64,000 nucleotides of DNA from Cystobacter fuscus (lineage in GTDB: Bacteria > Myxococcota > Myxococcia > Myxococcales > Myxococcaceae). The stretch is taken from positions 10,974,001-11,038,000 of the forward strand of contig NZ_CP022098.1 of the NCBI RefSeq assembly GCF_002305875.1, given 5' to 3'. Shown piece by piece: positions 34,665-44,189 of the stretch (positions are counted from its first letter, which is position 1; every line of letters starts with the position of its first letter). Position numbers and translations under genes: made by a program. The notes below the pieces were generated by a model. That model saw nothing but the letters and a program-made list of their open reading frames with translations. It had not been told where the DNA came from and did no database searches.

Positions 34665-35189
34665 ATGTCCAACGACGTCCGAGGCTACCTGTTGCGGCAG
34701 TTCGAAACGGCGTGGAGCCTCACCCAGTACCATCTCAATGGACTGACCACCGGGGAGTGCTTGTGGCGCCCCTCGCCCAAGGGCTTGCACGTGCATCGAG
34801 GCCCCGAGGGAAGGTGGCTCGCCGACTGGCCGGAGCGCGAGGACTACGACATCGGTCCGGCGAGCATCGCGTGGCTGACGTGGCACCTCGGCTTCTGGTG
34901 GTCCATGGTGCTCGACCACTCCTTCGGCGACGGGACGCTCTCCCGCGAGAACGTGACGTGGCCTGGCACCGCCGATGGCGTACGTGAGTGGCTCGACGGG
35001 CTCCAAGGACAGTGGCGAGCGGCGCTGGAGCCACTCACCGACGACGACCTGCACTCCACCCAGCGAACACGCTGGCCCATGCGGGACCGTCCGTTCGGCG
35101 ACGTCGTCGCCTGGGCCAACGTCGAACTCACGAAGAACGCCGCCGAGCTTGGCTACGCACGCTTCCTCCACGCCGTCCGCGCTGGCTGA
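34665..35189 (+). CDS. DinB-superfamily protein
   Basis: A 174-residue four-helix protein of the DinB/DUF664 group. Characteristic features are the opening helix (LRQFETAWSLTQYHLNGLT), ECLWRPSPKG, and WLTWHLGFWWSMVLDHSFG with the conserved His that would join the metal site. Metal-dependent members include thiol transferases (bacillithiol, mycothiol), but this one cannot be assigned a substrate. ATG 34665 is the start that fits the family. It is divergent from the small membrane gene pair. Confidence 0.85.
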   Translation: MSNDVRGYLLRQFETAWSLTQYHLNGLTTGECLWRPSPKGLHVHRGPEGRWLADWPEREDYDIGPASIAWLTWHLGFWWSMVLDHSFGDGTLSRENVTWPGTADGVREWLDGLQGQWRAALEPLTDDDLHSTQRTRWPMRDRPFGDVVAWANVELTKNAAELGYARFLHAVRAG

Positions 35190-35257
35190 GGTCGCATGAC
35201 CGATGAGTCCCGGGCCTCCGGTGAAACGAGACCCGGAACCCACCGCGGAGGCCCGGT

Positions 35258-35611
35258 CTACGCGCGCAGCAGGCCGCGAACGCCGAGCACCGTGTACGCC
35301 GCCGACAGCCCCGCCATCACGGATTGGGAGATGACTGCCGCAGGCCGCTCCAGCTTCTCCCCCCGCAACAGGGCGGGGAGCTGGCGGAGGCCTCGCGCCG
35401 CCCCCAGGAAGCCAAGCAGCCCGACGAGCGCCGCGCCCCCCAGCACCCAGCGCCGCGAGGATACCCGGCGCGACAACAGGCCCAGCCCGAGCGCCGCCGA
35501 GCCAAAGCCCGCGGGAATGAGTGCCGTCTTGTGTTGTCCGCCCGTCGCGAGGAACCCGCCCACACCGAGCGTCGTCAGCAACGAGCCATAACCCAGCGTC
35601 CAGTTCTCCAT
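35258..35611 (-). CDS. Small four-span membrane protein, unknown function
   Basis: A 117-residue protein from ATG 35611. Hydrophobic segments lie near residues 8-25, 32-48, 54-71 and 90-112, and basic residues in the connecting loop (SRRVSSRR) suggest an inside-positive orientation. It vaguely resembles TMEM14-like small membrane proteins, but I would not assign it. It is downstream of the porin gene on the same strand, with a 133-bp gap. Confidence 0.7.
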   Translation of the reverse strand: MENWTLGYGSLLTTLGVGGFLATGGQHKTALIPAGFGSAALGLGLLSRRVSSRRWVLGGAALVGLLGFLGAARGLRQLPALLRGEKLERPAAVISQSVMAGLSAAYTVLGVRGLLRA

Positions 35612-35744
35612 GCACCACCTCCTCGATTCCGGATCGTCCCGGCCCGGGGAATGTGGACATGACGCGTGTCCGCCGCTCGAATCGAACTCCAGAACCACCC
35701 TGCTTGGACGCGGCCGGGGATGAGAGCGCCGCGTCCGGACCACA

Positions 35745-36980
35745 TCACCACCAGGCTTCAGCCTGGAGGCCCACCGAGGTGCCCGCCTTCTGGTCGCCGA
35801 AGACCTGAGCCAGGCGCGAAGTCGGGTCGAGGGCCAGACGAGCCGCCTCGTCCCAGATGGCGTGCGTGGCGAACAGACGGATCGTCGGACGGGAACCCGC
35901 CTCCTGGCCCGCGGACACCGCCGTCGCCAGGGTGAACTTGGTCATGTTGCGCGTGTGGCTACCGTTGTCCGGCTTGACCACGTCATGACCCACCTCGGCC
36001 AGCACGCGGAAGGGACCGATGACGCGCGTGTCGGCGCGCATGCCAACGCCGAACCACTTGTTGCCAGCGTTGCCAGCGGACTTGTTGATGCGGTACTCGG
36101 CCACCCCCTCGATGACGGTGATGCCAAGATTGGCGGACTGCTGCAGCAGGACCCGGCTGTTGCGCGTGGTCCCGAGCCAGTCCATCTTGAAGGCGACGAG
36201 CGTGTTGCCACCGAGCAGGACGCCGTTGAGGGTCTGGTAGAGGCCCACGGCCAGCCCGTTGGCTTCCTGGGGATTGGGGGTGTCCGTCTGGATGTCCTTC
36301 CTGAGCTGCATGGACGGGGTGACGTACAGGGCCAGTCCGCCATTGGGAATGATGGGGATGTTGGTCAGGCGCACGGGCACGGAGATGCGGTTGTTGCTGA
36401 CGCCTCCGCGCGGGTTGAGCATGGCGGCCACGCTGAGCTTGCCCACGCGCACGTCGATGTCCTCGATGCCCGCGCCATCGCCATCGTTGTTTTCCAGGAA
36501 CTGGTCGTTGATGCCGGTCTGCAGACGGTTGTAGAAGCGTCGGCCCACCCACACCTTGCCATTGCCGAGCGCCGCGATGTTGGTCCCGTAGGCGTAGACC
36601 TGACCAAAGCGGGCCACGAGCTCGTCCGTACCGCTATCAGGGAAGAGCTGGCCTCCCGGCGAGCTGTAGGTCTGGAACTCCTTGCCACCCCACGCGCGAT
36701 AGATGCCGGGCATGAAGTGCACATGCCAGTCGGAGCCCGCATGCGAGATGAGCCGGGCGTTGAAGGTCGGCTCGATCACGTAGTCGCACTCATTGCCCAG
36801 GCGCCACTTGGTGTCGGCACCGGGCAAGCCCATACACACTTGCGTGCCACCCCGGACGTTGATGCCGGTGCCGGCGCGCATGTAGCCCGAAAAGGTGAAG
36901 GGGAGCGGGAGCGGGTCGGCATGGGCCGTCACAGCAACACAAGTAGCGGAGAGGGCCGCGAGCAGAGCTTTGTTCGTCAT
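35745..36980 (-). CDS. Maltoporin-like outer-membrane sugar porin (LamB family)
   Basis: A 411-residue beta-barrel with a signal peptide (cleavage near AHAD). LamB features are visible: the opening FSGYMRAGTGIN, the aromatic KVWVGRRFYNR region and the closing strands KFTLATAVSAG and RPTIRLFATHAIWDEAA. The last residue is an aromatic (AWW), as required for barrel assembly. LamB porins are trimeric channels for maltodextrins and other sugars. No sugar ABC transporter or hydrolase is next to it, so the substrate is open. Upstream is a long AT-patched gap that may hold regulatory sites. Confidence 0.88.
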   Translation of the reverse strand: MTNKALLAALSATCVAVTAHADPLPLPFTFSGYMRAGTGINVRGGTQVCMGLPGADTKWRLGNECDYVIEPTFNARLISHAGSDWHVHFMPGIYRAWGGKEFQTYSSPGGQLFPDSGTDELVARFGQVYAYGTNIAALGNGKVWVGRRFYNRLQTGINDQFLENNDGDGAGIEDIDVRVGKLSVAAMLNPRGGVSNNRISVPVRLTNIPIIPNGGLALYVTPSMQLRKDIQTDTPNPQEANGLAVGLYQTLNGVLLGGNTLVAFKMDWLGTTRNSRVLLQQSANLGITVIEGVAEYRINKSAGNAGNKWFGVGMRADTRVIGPFRVLAEVGHDVVKPDNGSHTRNMTKFTLATAVSAGQEAGSRPTIRLFATHAIWDEAARLALDPTSRLAQVFGDQKAGTSVGLQAEAWW

Positions 36981-37605
36981 CGGAGTTGTTGTTCACGAAG
37001 TGTGGAGGAGACTGCGACAAGGAGCATATGAGGAAATGAGGCCGTTTGTAGAGGGGTTACTTATATATTTGCCGGGTTGGCCCCCACCTCCGGGCCCGCG
37101 GTGAGCGCAAGGCATGCGCATACCCATTCCCGCTGCCGCGAGAAGCGGCGGAAGGTTTGGACGTAAAATAAAACCTCGAAACGCAAAGCAGCGACGTGCG
37201 CGGGGGCCGGACAGTAGCAAGGAGCGAGCCTCGTCCGTCAAGTACGCGGTGGCGCCATCGCGAGGACGGCAGTGATTGACTCCGCGCGTCACCCGCGAAC
37301 CGGGAGCACTCGCACCGGGAAAATCAAAATTTCCAACCACTACGTTCCCGAGCGCCCCAATGAACCGAGACCTCAATCGGGAACTACCCGCCGCGGAGCC
37401 CGCATCACTGCTCAGTCCGGGATGCGGTATGAGAAATATGTATACCCGGCGGCGAAGGAATCAGTGAACCTGCCGCCGCGACACCGCAACGGCAATCAGG
37501 ACTGGGTATTCGAAAGAAAGGAGCCGCTGCGACCAAGGCTCCACTTCACAAACCAGCTTCAACACAAGACAAAGCGCTCCACCCGGCCTGACCGGCTGGC
37601 CATAC
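36981..37605. other. Gene-free 625-bp gap upstream of the porin gene
   Basis: No frame has coding character. AT-rich patches interrupt the high-GC sequence, such as TTATATATTTGCC near 37062 and an inverted repeat GGAAAATCAAAATTTCC near 37319. On the minus strand ATATATAAGT near 37060-37072 could be a -10 element for the porin. Confidence 0.5.
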
Positions 37606-37920
37606 TCAGGAGCCAGCGGGACGCGCCGGCCGGACGATGACCGGGCCCATGGGCGAGACCTCGTAGCGCCCCACCGCCCTGGCGGGATCACGCTCGAGAA
37701 GGCGGCGGACCTCGTCGATCGACTCCGCCTCGAACACGGCCATCCCGAAGACGCCCGCGGGGTCGAGCACCGGGCCCGCCACCACCAGCGTGCCCGCCGC
37801 GAACTGGCCTTGGAGGAACTCGCCGTGCGCGCGCATCGCGGCCTGTTCGTCGGCGGTCATGGACATCGCGAAGTCGGGACGATTCGGAACGAGGCGGGCG
37901 AAGAAGAGGCTGGAGGGCAT
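37606..37920 (-). CDS. YciI-like (YCII-related) protein
   Basis: A 104-residue ferredoxin-like-fold protein. It shows the typical opening FFARLVPNRPDF, the AHGEFLQGQFAAG helix, VVAGPV, and the EVRRLLERDPA end region. ATG 37920 gives the family length; codons further upstream in the frame look non-coding. YciI-like proteins are often metabolite-processing or accessory enzymes, but their reactions are mostly unknown. It is divergent from the kinase-cyclase gene 198 bp away. Confidence 0.88.
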   Translation of the reverse strand: MPSSLFFARLVPNRPDFAMSMTADEQAAMRAHGEFLQGQFAAGTLVVAGPVLDPAGVFGMAVFEAESIDEVRRLLERDPARAVGRYEVSPMGPVIVRPARPAGS

Positions 37921-38117
37921 GGTCTCATCGCGGGTAGCACGACAGCCCGGCGGGAGGGAACCCCTCCCCTTGTGGCACGCCTTCACTCCCAGTTCACGGG
38001 GAGCCCGGAAAAAGTCAGCGTCATCATCCCGTCGGCTGGAGGGCAGGCGGGGAGGCCGACAAAGGCCCCACAAGACCCCTGCCCGCGCCCCCCATTTCCG
38101 GCGAAGATGGCGCGCCC

Positions 38118-40721
38118 GTGATCAACACCGGATCCCTCGTTCTCGATGACCGTTTCCGCGTTCTCAAGCTGCTCGGCACCGGGGGCATGGGCGAGGTGTA
38201 CCTCGGCGAACAGGTGTCCCTGGGCCGCCGGGTGGCGATCAAGGTCCTGCACTCGGACCTGATGGTGCACCCGAGCATGATCGAGCGCTTCAAGCGCGAA
38301 GCGCGCATGCTGTCGGCCGTGGATCACCCCGCCGTGGTGCGCGTCATCGACTACGGCGAGACGGCGGCCGGCGCCTGCATCGTCATGGAGTACGTCGAGG
38401 GGGAGAACCTCTACGACGTGCTTCAGCAGGGGGCCCTGCCACCCGCGCGCGCGCTGCCCCTCTTGCACCAGCTCGCCGAGGGCCTCGCCGCCATCCACGA
38501 TCGGGGCATCATCCACCGCGACATCAAGCCGGAGAACGTGCTGCTCACCCGTGGGCCGCGTGGCGAACAGGCCCGGCTGCTGGACTTCGGCATCGCCCGT
38601 CTGATGGAGGCGGACAAGGCGGGCAACCTCAGTCAGGTGGGCCTCGTCGTCGGCACCCCGGAGTACCTCTCGCCCGAACAGGCGGTGGGCGCACCGGTGG
38701 ACGCGCGCAGCGACCTGTATTCCTTCGGCGCGCTCGCCTACCGCATGCTCTCGGGCCAGCTCCCCTTCCCGGGCCCGAGCCCCACCCAATTCGTCGCCCA
38801 GCACGCCTCGGCCTCCCCCACGCCCCTCATCGAGGCCGCGCCCACCCTCTCCGGGCATGCCCAGCTCGTCGCGCTGGTGATGCAACTGCTGCGCAAGGAT
38901 CCGCAGTTGCGACTGCCCACCGCGCACGCCCTGGTGGAGGCACTCGGCGCGCTGTCGGCCCCCGCCATCCCGACGCCCTTCCCCCAGGTGTTGGCCTCGG
39001 GCACCCCCTTCCCGCCGCTCCCCAGCATCTCGCGCTTCCCCGTCCCCTCCCCGACTCCGCCCTCGAGCGGTACGCTCGCCTTCGCCGAGCCCGTGACGGT
39101 GGAGCAGACCGAGATCTCCCCCGCGGGAACCTCCGCCTTCGGCGGTCCGCCCCCCTCGGAGGAGCCAGCGCCCCGGAACGCCCGTTCGACCTCGCAGGCG
39201 CCCACCCGCGCCACGCCGGGCCGGCAGTTGCCCGAGGGCGCCGTCTCGCCCTCCCGCGCGTTCACCGTCCCCTCGCCCTCTCCCCTGAACGCGGCGCGCG
39301 AGGAGCCGGAGCCGGAGTCCCCCGAGCCGTCCACCTCGGGCTCGCAGCTCGTCACCGTCGTGGGCTCCGCGTCCGGCAAGACGCGCAACCTCACGTTGAT
39401 GCTCACGGACCTCCAGGGCTACACCGAGCGCACCTCGCGGCAGACGCACGAGCAGAACGCGCGGATGCTGGAGACGCATGATCGGCTGCTGCAGCCCCTG
39501 GTGCGTGACTACAACGGCCGGCTGGTGCAGAAGCGCGGGGACGCACTGCTCGTCGTCTTCTCCTCACCCACCCAGGCGGTGCTCTGCGGCATGGCCATGC
39601 AGGACCGGCTGTGGCGGCACAACCAGCAGTGCGGCCCGGACGAGCGGCTGCCCGCGCGCGTCTGTCTTCACACCGGCGAGGTGCTCGTCACCCGTGACAC
39701 GGTGATGGGCGAGCCGGTGGAGGTGGTCAAGGCGATGGAGCAGGTGGCCGAGGCGGGCGACGTCGTCTTCACCGGCTCGGTGAACCTGGCGCGCACGCGG
39801 GTGGAGGGGGACTGTGAGACGTTCGGCGACGTGCCCCTGCCCGGCACGAACGAGCCGCTGCCACTCTACCGCTCCCGCCGGGCCAGCGAGGGTTTGCCCT
39901 TCGGAGGCCAGGATGAGGTGTCCATGAAGCCTCCGCTCAAGGATCGGCTGGACACCGCGATGCGGCCGGTGCTGGCGGCGCGCGACTCGGTGGTGTGGGC
40001 GGCGAAGACGGTGGTGCAGAAGAGCGGAGCCCGGGTGCGCTCCCATCCCCGCCGCGCGGTGGGCGTGGGGCTCGGCGTGTTCGTGCTGCTGGGCGTGGGC
40101 ACGTTCGAGTGGGTGCGCCGCCACGAGCCCACCTACCCGGCGCGCCAGCTCCTGGACACGGGCAAGCCCGCCGAGGCCTTGAAGCTGCTGACGGAGCTGC
40201 CCGCGGAGACGAAGAAGGAGGCGCGGGTGCTACAGGTGCGCGCGCGGGCGCTGCACGAGGTGAACCGGCACACCGAAGAGCTCTCGGCGTTGAACACCCT
40301 GGACGCGGCCGCGCGCGAGTCCCTGGACGAGGGCGTCCTGGACGGCCTCGCCGCGGACTTCGGCGAGGACGAGACCCACAAGGGCCTGCGCAAGTTCCTG
40401 GGGACGCTGCCCAAGGAGCAGGTGAAGGACCGCTTCGAGGCGCTGGCCGAGGAGGACTTCTCGCCCAGGCAGTGGGGCGCGCTGCGCTACCTCGAGGCGA
40501 TGCAGTCCACCGACGGGCTCGACCTCGTGGAGCTGTACATGCGGGCCCTCTCCTCGAAGGACTGCGCCGTGCGGGCCAGCTCGGCGCGGCGCCTGGAGGG
40601 CCTGGGCGACGCGAAGGCGGTGGCCGCGCTGGAGGAGCTGAGCCGGACGCCCCGCGTGGGCACGAAGAACTGCGGTCAGAACGAGGCGCGCAACGCCCTC
40701 GATACGCTGACGAAGAAGTAG
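38118..40721 (+). CDS. Ser/Thr protein kinase fused to a class III nucleotide-cyclase domain
   Basis: An 867-residue signalling protein from GTG 38118. The kinase domain (about 10-290) is complete: Gly-rich loop GTGGMG at 20-25, Lys42, HRDIKPEN at 133-140, Asp157-Phe-Gly and GTPEYLSPEQ. A Pro/Ser-rich linker follows. Residues about 415-590 form a class III adenylate/guanylate cyclase domain with both metal-binding aspartates (LTDLQGYT and KRGDALLVVF). A transmembrane segment lies near 648-664, then a TPR/HEAT-like helical region. Both outputs look catalytically competent by these landmarks. A kinase and a cyclase on the cytoplasmic side with an outer helical sensor is the likely topology. Confidence 0.92.
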   Translation: MINTGSLVLDDRFRVLKLLGTGGMGEVYLGEQVSLGRRVAIKVLHSDLMVHPSMIERFKREARMLSAVDHPAVVRVIDYGETAAGACIVMEYVEGENLYDVLQQGALPPARALPLLHQLAEGLAAIHDRGIIHRDIKPENVLLTRGPRGEQARLLDFGIARLMEADKAGNLSQVGLVVGTPEYLSPEQAVGAPVDARSDLYSFGALAYRMLSGQLPFPGPSPTQFVAQHASASPTPLIEAAPTLSGHAQLVALVMQLLRKDPQLRLPTAHALVEALGALSAPAIPTPFPQVLASGTPFPPLPSISRFPVPSPTPPSSGTLAFAEPVTVEQTEISPAGTSAFGGPPPSEEPAPRNARSTSQAPTRATPGRQLPEGAVSPSRAFTVPSPSPLNAAREEPEPESPEPSTSGSQLVTVVGSASGKTRNLTLMLTDLQGYTERTSRQTHEQNARMLETHDRLLQPLVRDYNGRLVQKRGDALLVVFSSPTQAVLCGMAMQDRLWRHNQQCGPDERLPARVCLHTGEVLVTRDTVMGEPVEVVKAMEQVAEAGDVVFTGSVNLARTRVEGDCETFGDVPLPGTNEPLPLYRSRRASEGLPFGGQDEVSMKPPLKDRLDTAMRPVLAARDSVVWAAKTVVQKSGARVRSHPRRAVGVGLGVFVLLGVGTFEWVRRHEPTYPARQLLDTGKPAEALKLLTELPAETKKEARVLQVRARALHEVNRHTEELSALNTLDAAARESLDEGVLDGLAADFGEDETHKGLRKFLGTLPKEQVKDRFEALAEEDFSPRQWGALRYLEAMQSTDGLDLVELYMRALSSKDCAVRASSARRLEGLGDAKAVAALEELSRTPRVGTKNCGQNEARNALDTLTKK

Positions 40722-40785
40722 GCCCTTCCAAAAACAGACATTTCAATCGGACCCGGGGCGGAATACACATCCAGCCCCGCTTGGC

Positions 40786-40805
40786 ATGCGTCAACACGCC
40801 ACATT
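40786..40805 (+). promoter_or_regulatory. Shared 20-bp promoter element of MbnP/MbnH pair 1
   Basis: ATGCGTCAACACGCCACATT lies 34 bp upstream of the lipoprotein start. The same block, with 16 of 20 bases identical and the same orientation relative to the gene, is 39 bp upstream of the second pair at 45096-45115. Confidence 0.55.
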
Positions 40806-40839
40806 CTCAAATATGCGGCGCGGCGTATAAGCCCCCAGC

Positions 40840-41946
40840 ATGAGCTCTTTCTTGTCTTCATCCTCCAGGTACGCCCGGGCCCTGCTCGTGACGGCGATGA
40901 CGGTTCTGGTGGTTCCCGCGTGCGGCGGGGACAATCCCTCTCCTCCCCTCTCCACGAGTGAGCGCCAGGAGCTGGAACGGCAACTGGCCGGGATGCAGTC
41001 CACCATCGACGAGCTGCGGGCCCAGCTCACCCGCTACGAGCAGGACGGGGCCGCGGCACAGCAGGAAAAGGAGCAGCTGACCGCGCAGCTGGCCGACGTC
41101 CAGCAACAGCTCGCCGAGGCCCGGGAGTTGCTGGCCACCCAGGACTGGGATGGGGTGCTCGTCAAGCTGGACGCGGCGAACGAGCAGGTGAGGCAACTCC
41201 AGGCGCGGCTGGCCGCCACCCACGGCGACCTCACACTGAACGCCGCGCTGTTCTTTGGCGGCCAGCCGCTCGCGCTGGATACGCCCTACGGCCCCCCCGA
41301 AGGGGAGCTCTCCTTCACCGAGCTGCGCTACTGGCTCTCCAATGTGAGGCTCCAGAAGCAGAACGGAACGCAGGTGGCACTGCCGGACAGCTACTACCTC
41401 ATCGAGGCCATCAAGGAGCAGCCGGTGCTCGGCATACCGGAAACGGGCTCGGGTCCCGTCATGATGCCGGCCAACCGCCGCGAGCGCGTCCAGGTGCCCG
41501 TGGTGCCCGCGGGCATCTACACCGGCATCACCTTCAGCGTCGGCGTGGACCCCACCTACAATGACAACCTGAGCCGCCAGGCCGGTGAGCTGCACGTCCT
41601 CAAGAACATGGCCAACGAAACCTGGATGTGGTTCACCAGCTACATCTTCACCAAGGTGAAGGGCCAGTACGTGAGGGCCGATGGGAGCAGCGCCGAGTTT
41701 GGCTGGGAGACGGGGACCAACGACGACTTCCGCACCGTGCGGCATGTCTTTCCCGCTCCTGTCACGGTGAACGCGCAGAAGGCCTTGATCGTGAACCTGC
41801 GCCTGGACACCGCCCGGCTCTTCACCGGGCTCCACCCCACCACCCAACCCCTCATCGGGGCCAGCAACGGCGTGGAGCGCGCCACCCTGTCCGACAACTT
41901 CGCGAACGGCTTCTCCCTGACGTCAGTGGAGAACCCCAACCGATGA
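40840..41946 (+). CDS. MbnP-family lipoprotein with coiled-coil insert (pair 1)
   Basis: A 368-residue lipoprotein; lipobox VVPAC puts the modified Cys at residue 28. Residues 41-125 are a Gln/Glu/Leu-rich coiled coil, absent from ordinary members. The rest is the MbnP beta-sandwich (ELRYWLSNVRLQKQNG, SYYLIEA, then GIYTGITFSVGVD). MbnP binds copper after its partner di-haem enzyme MbnH converts a Trp to kynurenine; several Trp residues here (YWLS, TWMWF) could serve. The four-Cys motif of the other copy is missing. It overlaps the partner gene by four bases (ATGA). Confidence 0.85.
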   Translation: MSSFLSSSSRYARALLVTAMTVLVVPACGGDNPSPPLSTSERQELERQLAGMQSTIDELRAQLTRYEQDGAAAQQEKEQLTAQLADVQQQLAEARELLATQDWDGVLVKLDAANEQVRQLQARLAATHGDLTLNAALFFGGQPLALDTPYGPPEGELSFTELRYWLSNVRLQKQNGTQVALPDSYYLIEAIKEQPVLGIPETGSGPVMMPANRRERVQVPVVPAGIYTGITFSVGVDPTYNDNLSRQAGELHVLKNMANETWMWFTSYIFTKVKGQYVRADGSSAEFGWETGTNDDFRTVRHVFPAPVTVNAQKALIVNLRLDTARLFTGLHPTTQPLIGASNGVERATLSDNFANGFSLTSVENPNR

Positions 41947-43028
41947 GCCCCCCCGGGCGCCGTGGCGGGAGCGCGGCATGGAAGCTGATGCTGGCCCTGC
42001 TCGGCGCCTGTGGGCCGGGCCCGGAGGCCGTGTCCCCCCCGGAGGGTGGCGAACCCGTCCTCCCCCTGGGCATCACCTTCGTGCCAGCGCCCCAGGACAA
42101 CCCGTCCAACCCCGAGGGCGTGGCCCTGGGGCGCTGGCTGTTCTACTCGCCCCTGCTGTCGGGCAACGGGCGCGTGTCTTGTGCCTCCTGCCACGTCCAA
42201 TCCCATGCCTTCTCGCTCGATGCCTCGCTCGCCACGGTCGGCGTGAGTGGACGCCCGCTCGTCCGTCATGCGCCCGCGCTCATCAACCTCGCCTGGATGG
42301 ACGGCCTCTTCTGGGATGGCGGCGCGAAGAACCTGGAGTCGCTGTCGCTCGGGCCCATCACCCACCCGGATGAGATGGGGCAGGGAAATCTCCAAGCGCT
42401 GATGGAGCGCCTGGCCTCCACGCCAGAGGCCGTCCAACGCTTCGAGGCCGCGTTCGGACCCGGTGGGCCCACCCTCGGCCAGTTGCTGCGAGCGCTCGCC
42501 CAGTTCCAACGCACGCTGGTGTCGGCGCGCTCTCGCTACGACCTGTGGCGGCGGGGCGAGCCCGGAGGCGAGCTGAGTGCCCTGGAGCAGGCGGGATACG
42601 GGCTCGTGCGGGCGCGGTGCACGCCGTGTCACGACACGGAGCTCTTCACGGACAATGCCTATCACAACAATGGCCTGGACTCCGTCTGGGGCGAAGGGGA
42701 GGACGAGACCCGGGGCCGGGGCCGCATCACGCTCGAGCCCGAGGACACGGGGCGCTACAAGACGCCCACGCTGCGCAACGTGACGCGCTCGGCGCCCTAC
42801 ATGCACGATGGCCGCTTCGCCACGCTGGACGCGGTGCTGGAGCACTACCGCCAGGGCGTGGTGCCCTCCCCCACCCTGGACATCGCCCTGCGCGGGGATG
42901 GCCAGCAGGCGCCGGGCCTGTCCCTGAGCGACGTGGAGAAGGCCGCCGTGCTGGCCTTCCTCGACACGTTGACGGACGAGGCCTTCCTGAGCGACCCGGC
43001 GCTGGGACCCCCCGGCACCGGACCGTGA
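41943..43028 (+). CDS. MbnH/MauG-like di-haem cytochrome c peroxidase-family enzyme (pair 1)
   Basis: A 361-residue lipoprotein (lipobox LLGAC, Cys23) with two c-type haem sites, CASCH (80-84) and CTPCH (226-230). The layout is that of the cytochrome c peroxidase/MauG superfamily, including the RYKTPTLRNV and APYMHDGRFATLDAVLEHY signatures near the end. In the studied MbnP/MbnH system the di-haem enzyme reaches a bis-Fe(IV) state and modifies a Trp on its MbnP partner; here the partner is the overlapping gene upstream. It ends four bases from the convergent second copy. Confidence 0.9.
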   Translation: MSPPGRRGGSAAWKLMLALLGACGPGPEAVSPPEGGEPVLPLGITFVPAPQDNPSNPEGVALGRWLFYSPLLSGNGRVSCASCHVQSHAFSLDASLATVGVSGRPLVRHAPALINLAWMDGLFWDGGAKNLESLSLGPITHPDEMGQGNLQALMERLASTPEAVQRFEAAFGPGGPTLGQLLRALAQFQRTLVSARSRYDLWRRGEPGGELSALEQAGYGLVRARCTPCHDTELFTDNAYHNNGLDSVWGEGEDETRGRGRITLEPEDTGRYKTPTLRNVTRSAPYMHDGRFATLDAVLEHYRQGVVPSPTLDIALRGDGQQAPGLSLSDVEKAAVLAFLDTLTDEAFLSDPALGPPGTGP

Positions 43029-43032
43029 CGGC

Positions 43033-44178
43033 TCAGGGATGAAGGGCCGGGTCCGCGAAGCGCGGATCCGTCAGGAACCCGGTGTCCGTCAGCGCCTCCA
43101 GGAAGGCAATCAAATCCGCCTTCTCCTCGGGCGTCAGGGTGAAGCCTCGCACGAAGCTGCTGCGCAGTGGGCTCGTGCTGCTGGAGTCGAGCAATCGGGC
43201 CCGGCCGCCCGCGGCGTAGTGGTCCAACACCTCGGAGAGCGTCGCGATGCTCCCATCGTGCATATAGGGCGCGGTGAGCGCCACGTTGCGCAGGGACGGC
43301 GAGCGGAAGCTCCCCATGTCCTCGGGACGTCCCGTCAGCTCGATGAGGCCCGGGTCCGTCGCGGGATAGGCGCCCATCCCGTCCTCGTTGTACAGGCCCG
43401 TGTTGTGGAAGGGCAGGACGGCCTCGCCAGCGCCTTCATGGGTCGCGCCGTCCTGGAAGTTGAAGCCCTGGTGGCAGTGGTTGCACTCCAGGCGCTCGGA
43501 GAAGAAGAGCTCCATGCCGCGCTTGGCCGCCGGGGACAGGGCCTTGGTGTTGCCCTCGAGGTATTGATCATACGGCGCATTGCCCGACAGCAACGTCCGC
43601 TCGAAGCTCGCCAGGGCGCGCGTGAGGGAGGCCAGGGACACGGGCTCGGCCTCCTCCGGGAAGGCCTCGGCGAAGCGCGCCGAGAGGTCCGCATCGGCGC
43701 GCAGGCGCGCGAGCAGCTCCTCCTCCTTGTCTCCGAAGCCCAGCTCCACGGGCTCCTTGCCGAGCAAGGGGGAGAGGACCTGGACCTCCAGGGAGGGGAT
43801 GCTCGGGTTGGCCCAGGTGAAACTCGTGGCATAGGCGATGTTGGCCAGGCCCTGGGCGTTGCGGCGGTGCAGCTCTCCGGTACTGCCCAGGCCGTGCGTG
43901 CGTCCATCCGTGAAGGCACGTGCCTGTTCATGGCAGGAGGCACAGGACTGGGTGCCATTGAGCGACAGGCGCTTGTCATAGAAGAGGCGCCGGCCCAGTT
44001 GCACCTTGGCCTCCGTCATCGGATTGTCCGCGGGAACCACGGGGGTCGGGAAACCCGCGGGCAACCGCCACTGATACTTCTCGGGCCCGGGCTCGGGGGG
44101 CGGGCGATCACCGCACCCACTCCCCAGGCAGGCCAACGCCGACAGGAATACCCACCGCTTCGTCATGAACGGCCTCAT
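43033..44178 (-). CDS. MbnH-type di-haem enzyme (MXAN_0977/TIGR04039-like, pair 2)
   Basis: A 381-residue lipoprotein (GSGC, Cys22) from ATG 44178, which has GGGGGAG upstream; ATG 44166 is an alternative. Haem sites are CASCH (79-83) and CNHCH (232-236). FYDKRLSLNGTQSCASCHEQ and SFRSPSLRNVALTAPYMHDGS are family hallmarks. It lies 11 bp after the MbnP gene and is expected to oxidise a Trp of that protein to kynurenine to build a copper site. It is more similar in layout to the characterised MbnH than the copy at 41943-43028. Confidence 0.92.
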   Translation of the reverse strand: MRPFMTKRWVFLSALACLGSGCGDRPPPEPGPEKYQWRLPAGFPTPVVPADNPMTEAKVQLGRRLFYDKRLSLNGTQSCASCHEQARAFTDGRTHGLGSTGELHRRNAQGLANIAYATSFTWANPSIPSLEVQVLSPLLGKEPVELGFGDKEEELLARLRADADLSARFAEAFPEEAEPVSLASLTRALASFERTLLSGNAPYDQYLEGNTKALSPAAKRGMELFFSERLECNHCHQGFNFQDGATHEGAGEAVLPFHNTGLYNEDGMGAYPATDPGLIELTGRPEDMGSFRSPSLRNVALTAPYMHDGSIATLSEVLDHYAAGGRARLLDSSSTSPLRSSFVRGFTLTPEEKADLIAFLEALTDTGFLTDPRFADPALHP

Positions 44179-44189
44179 GCTTCTCCCCC

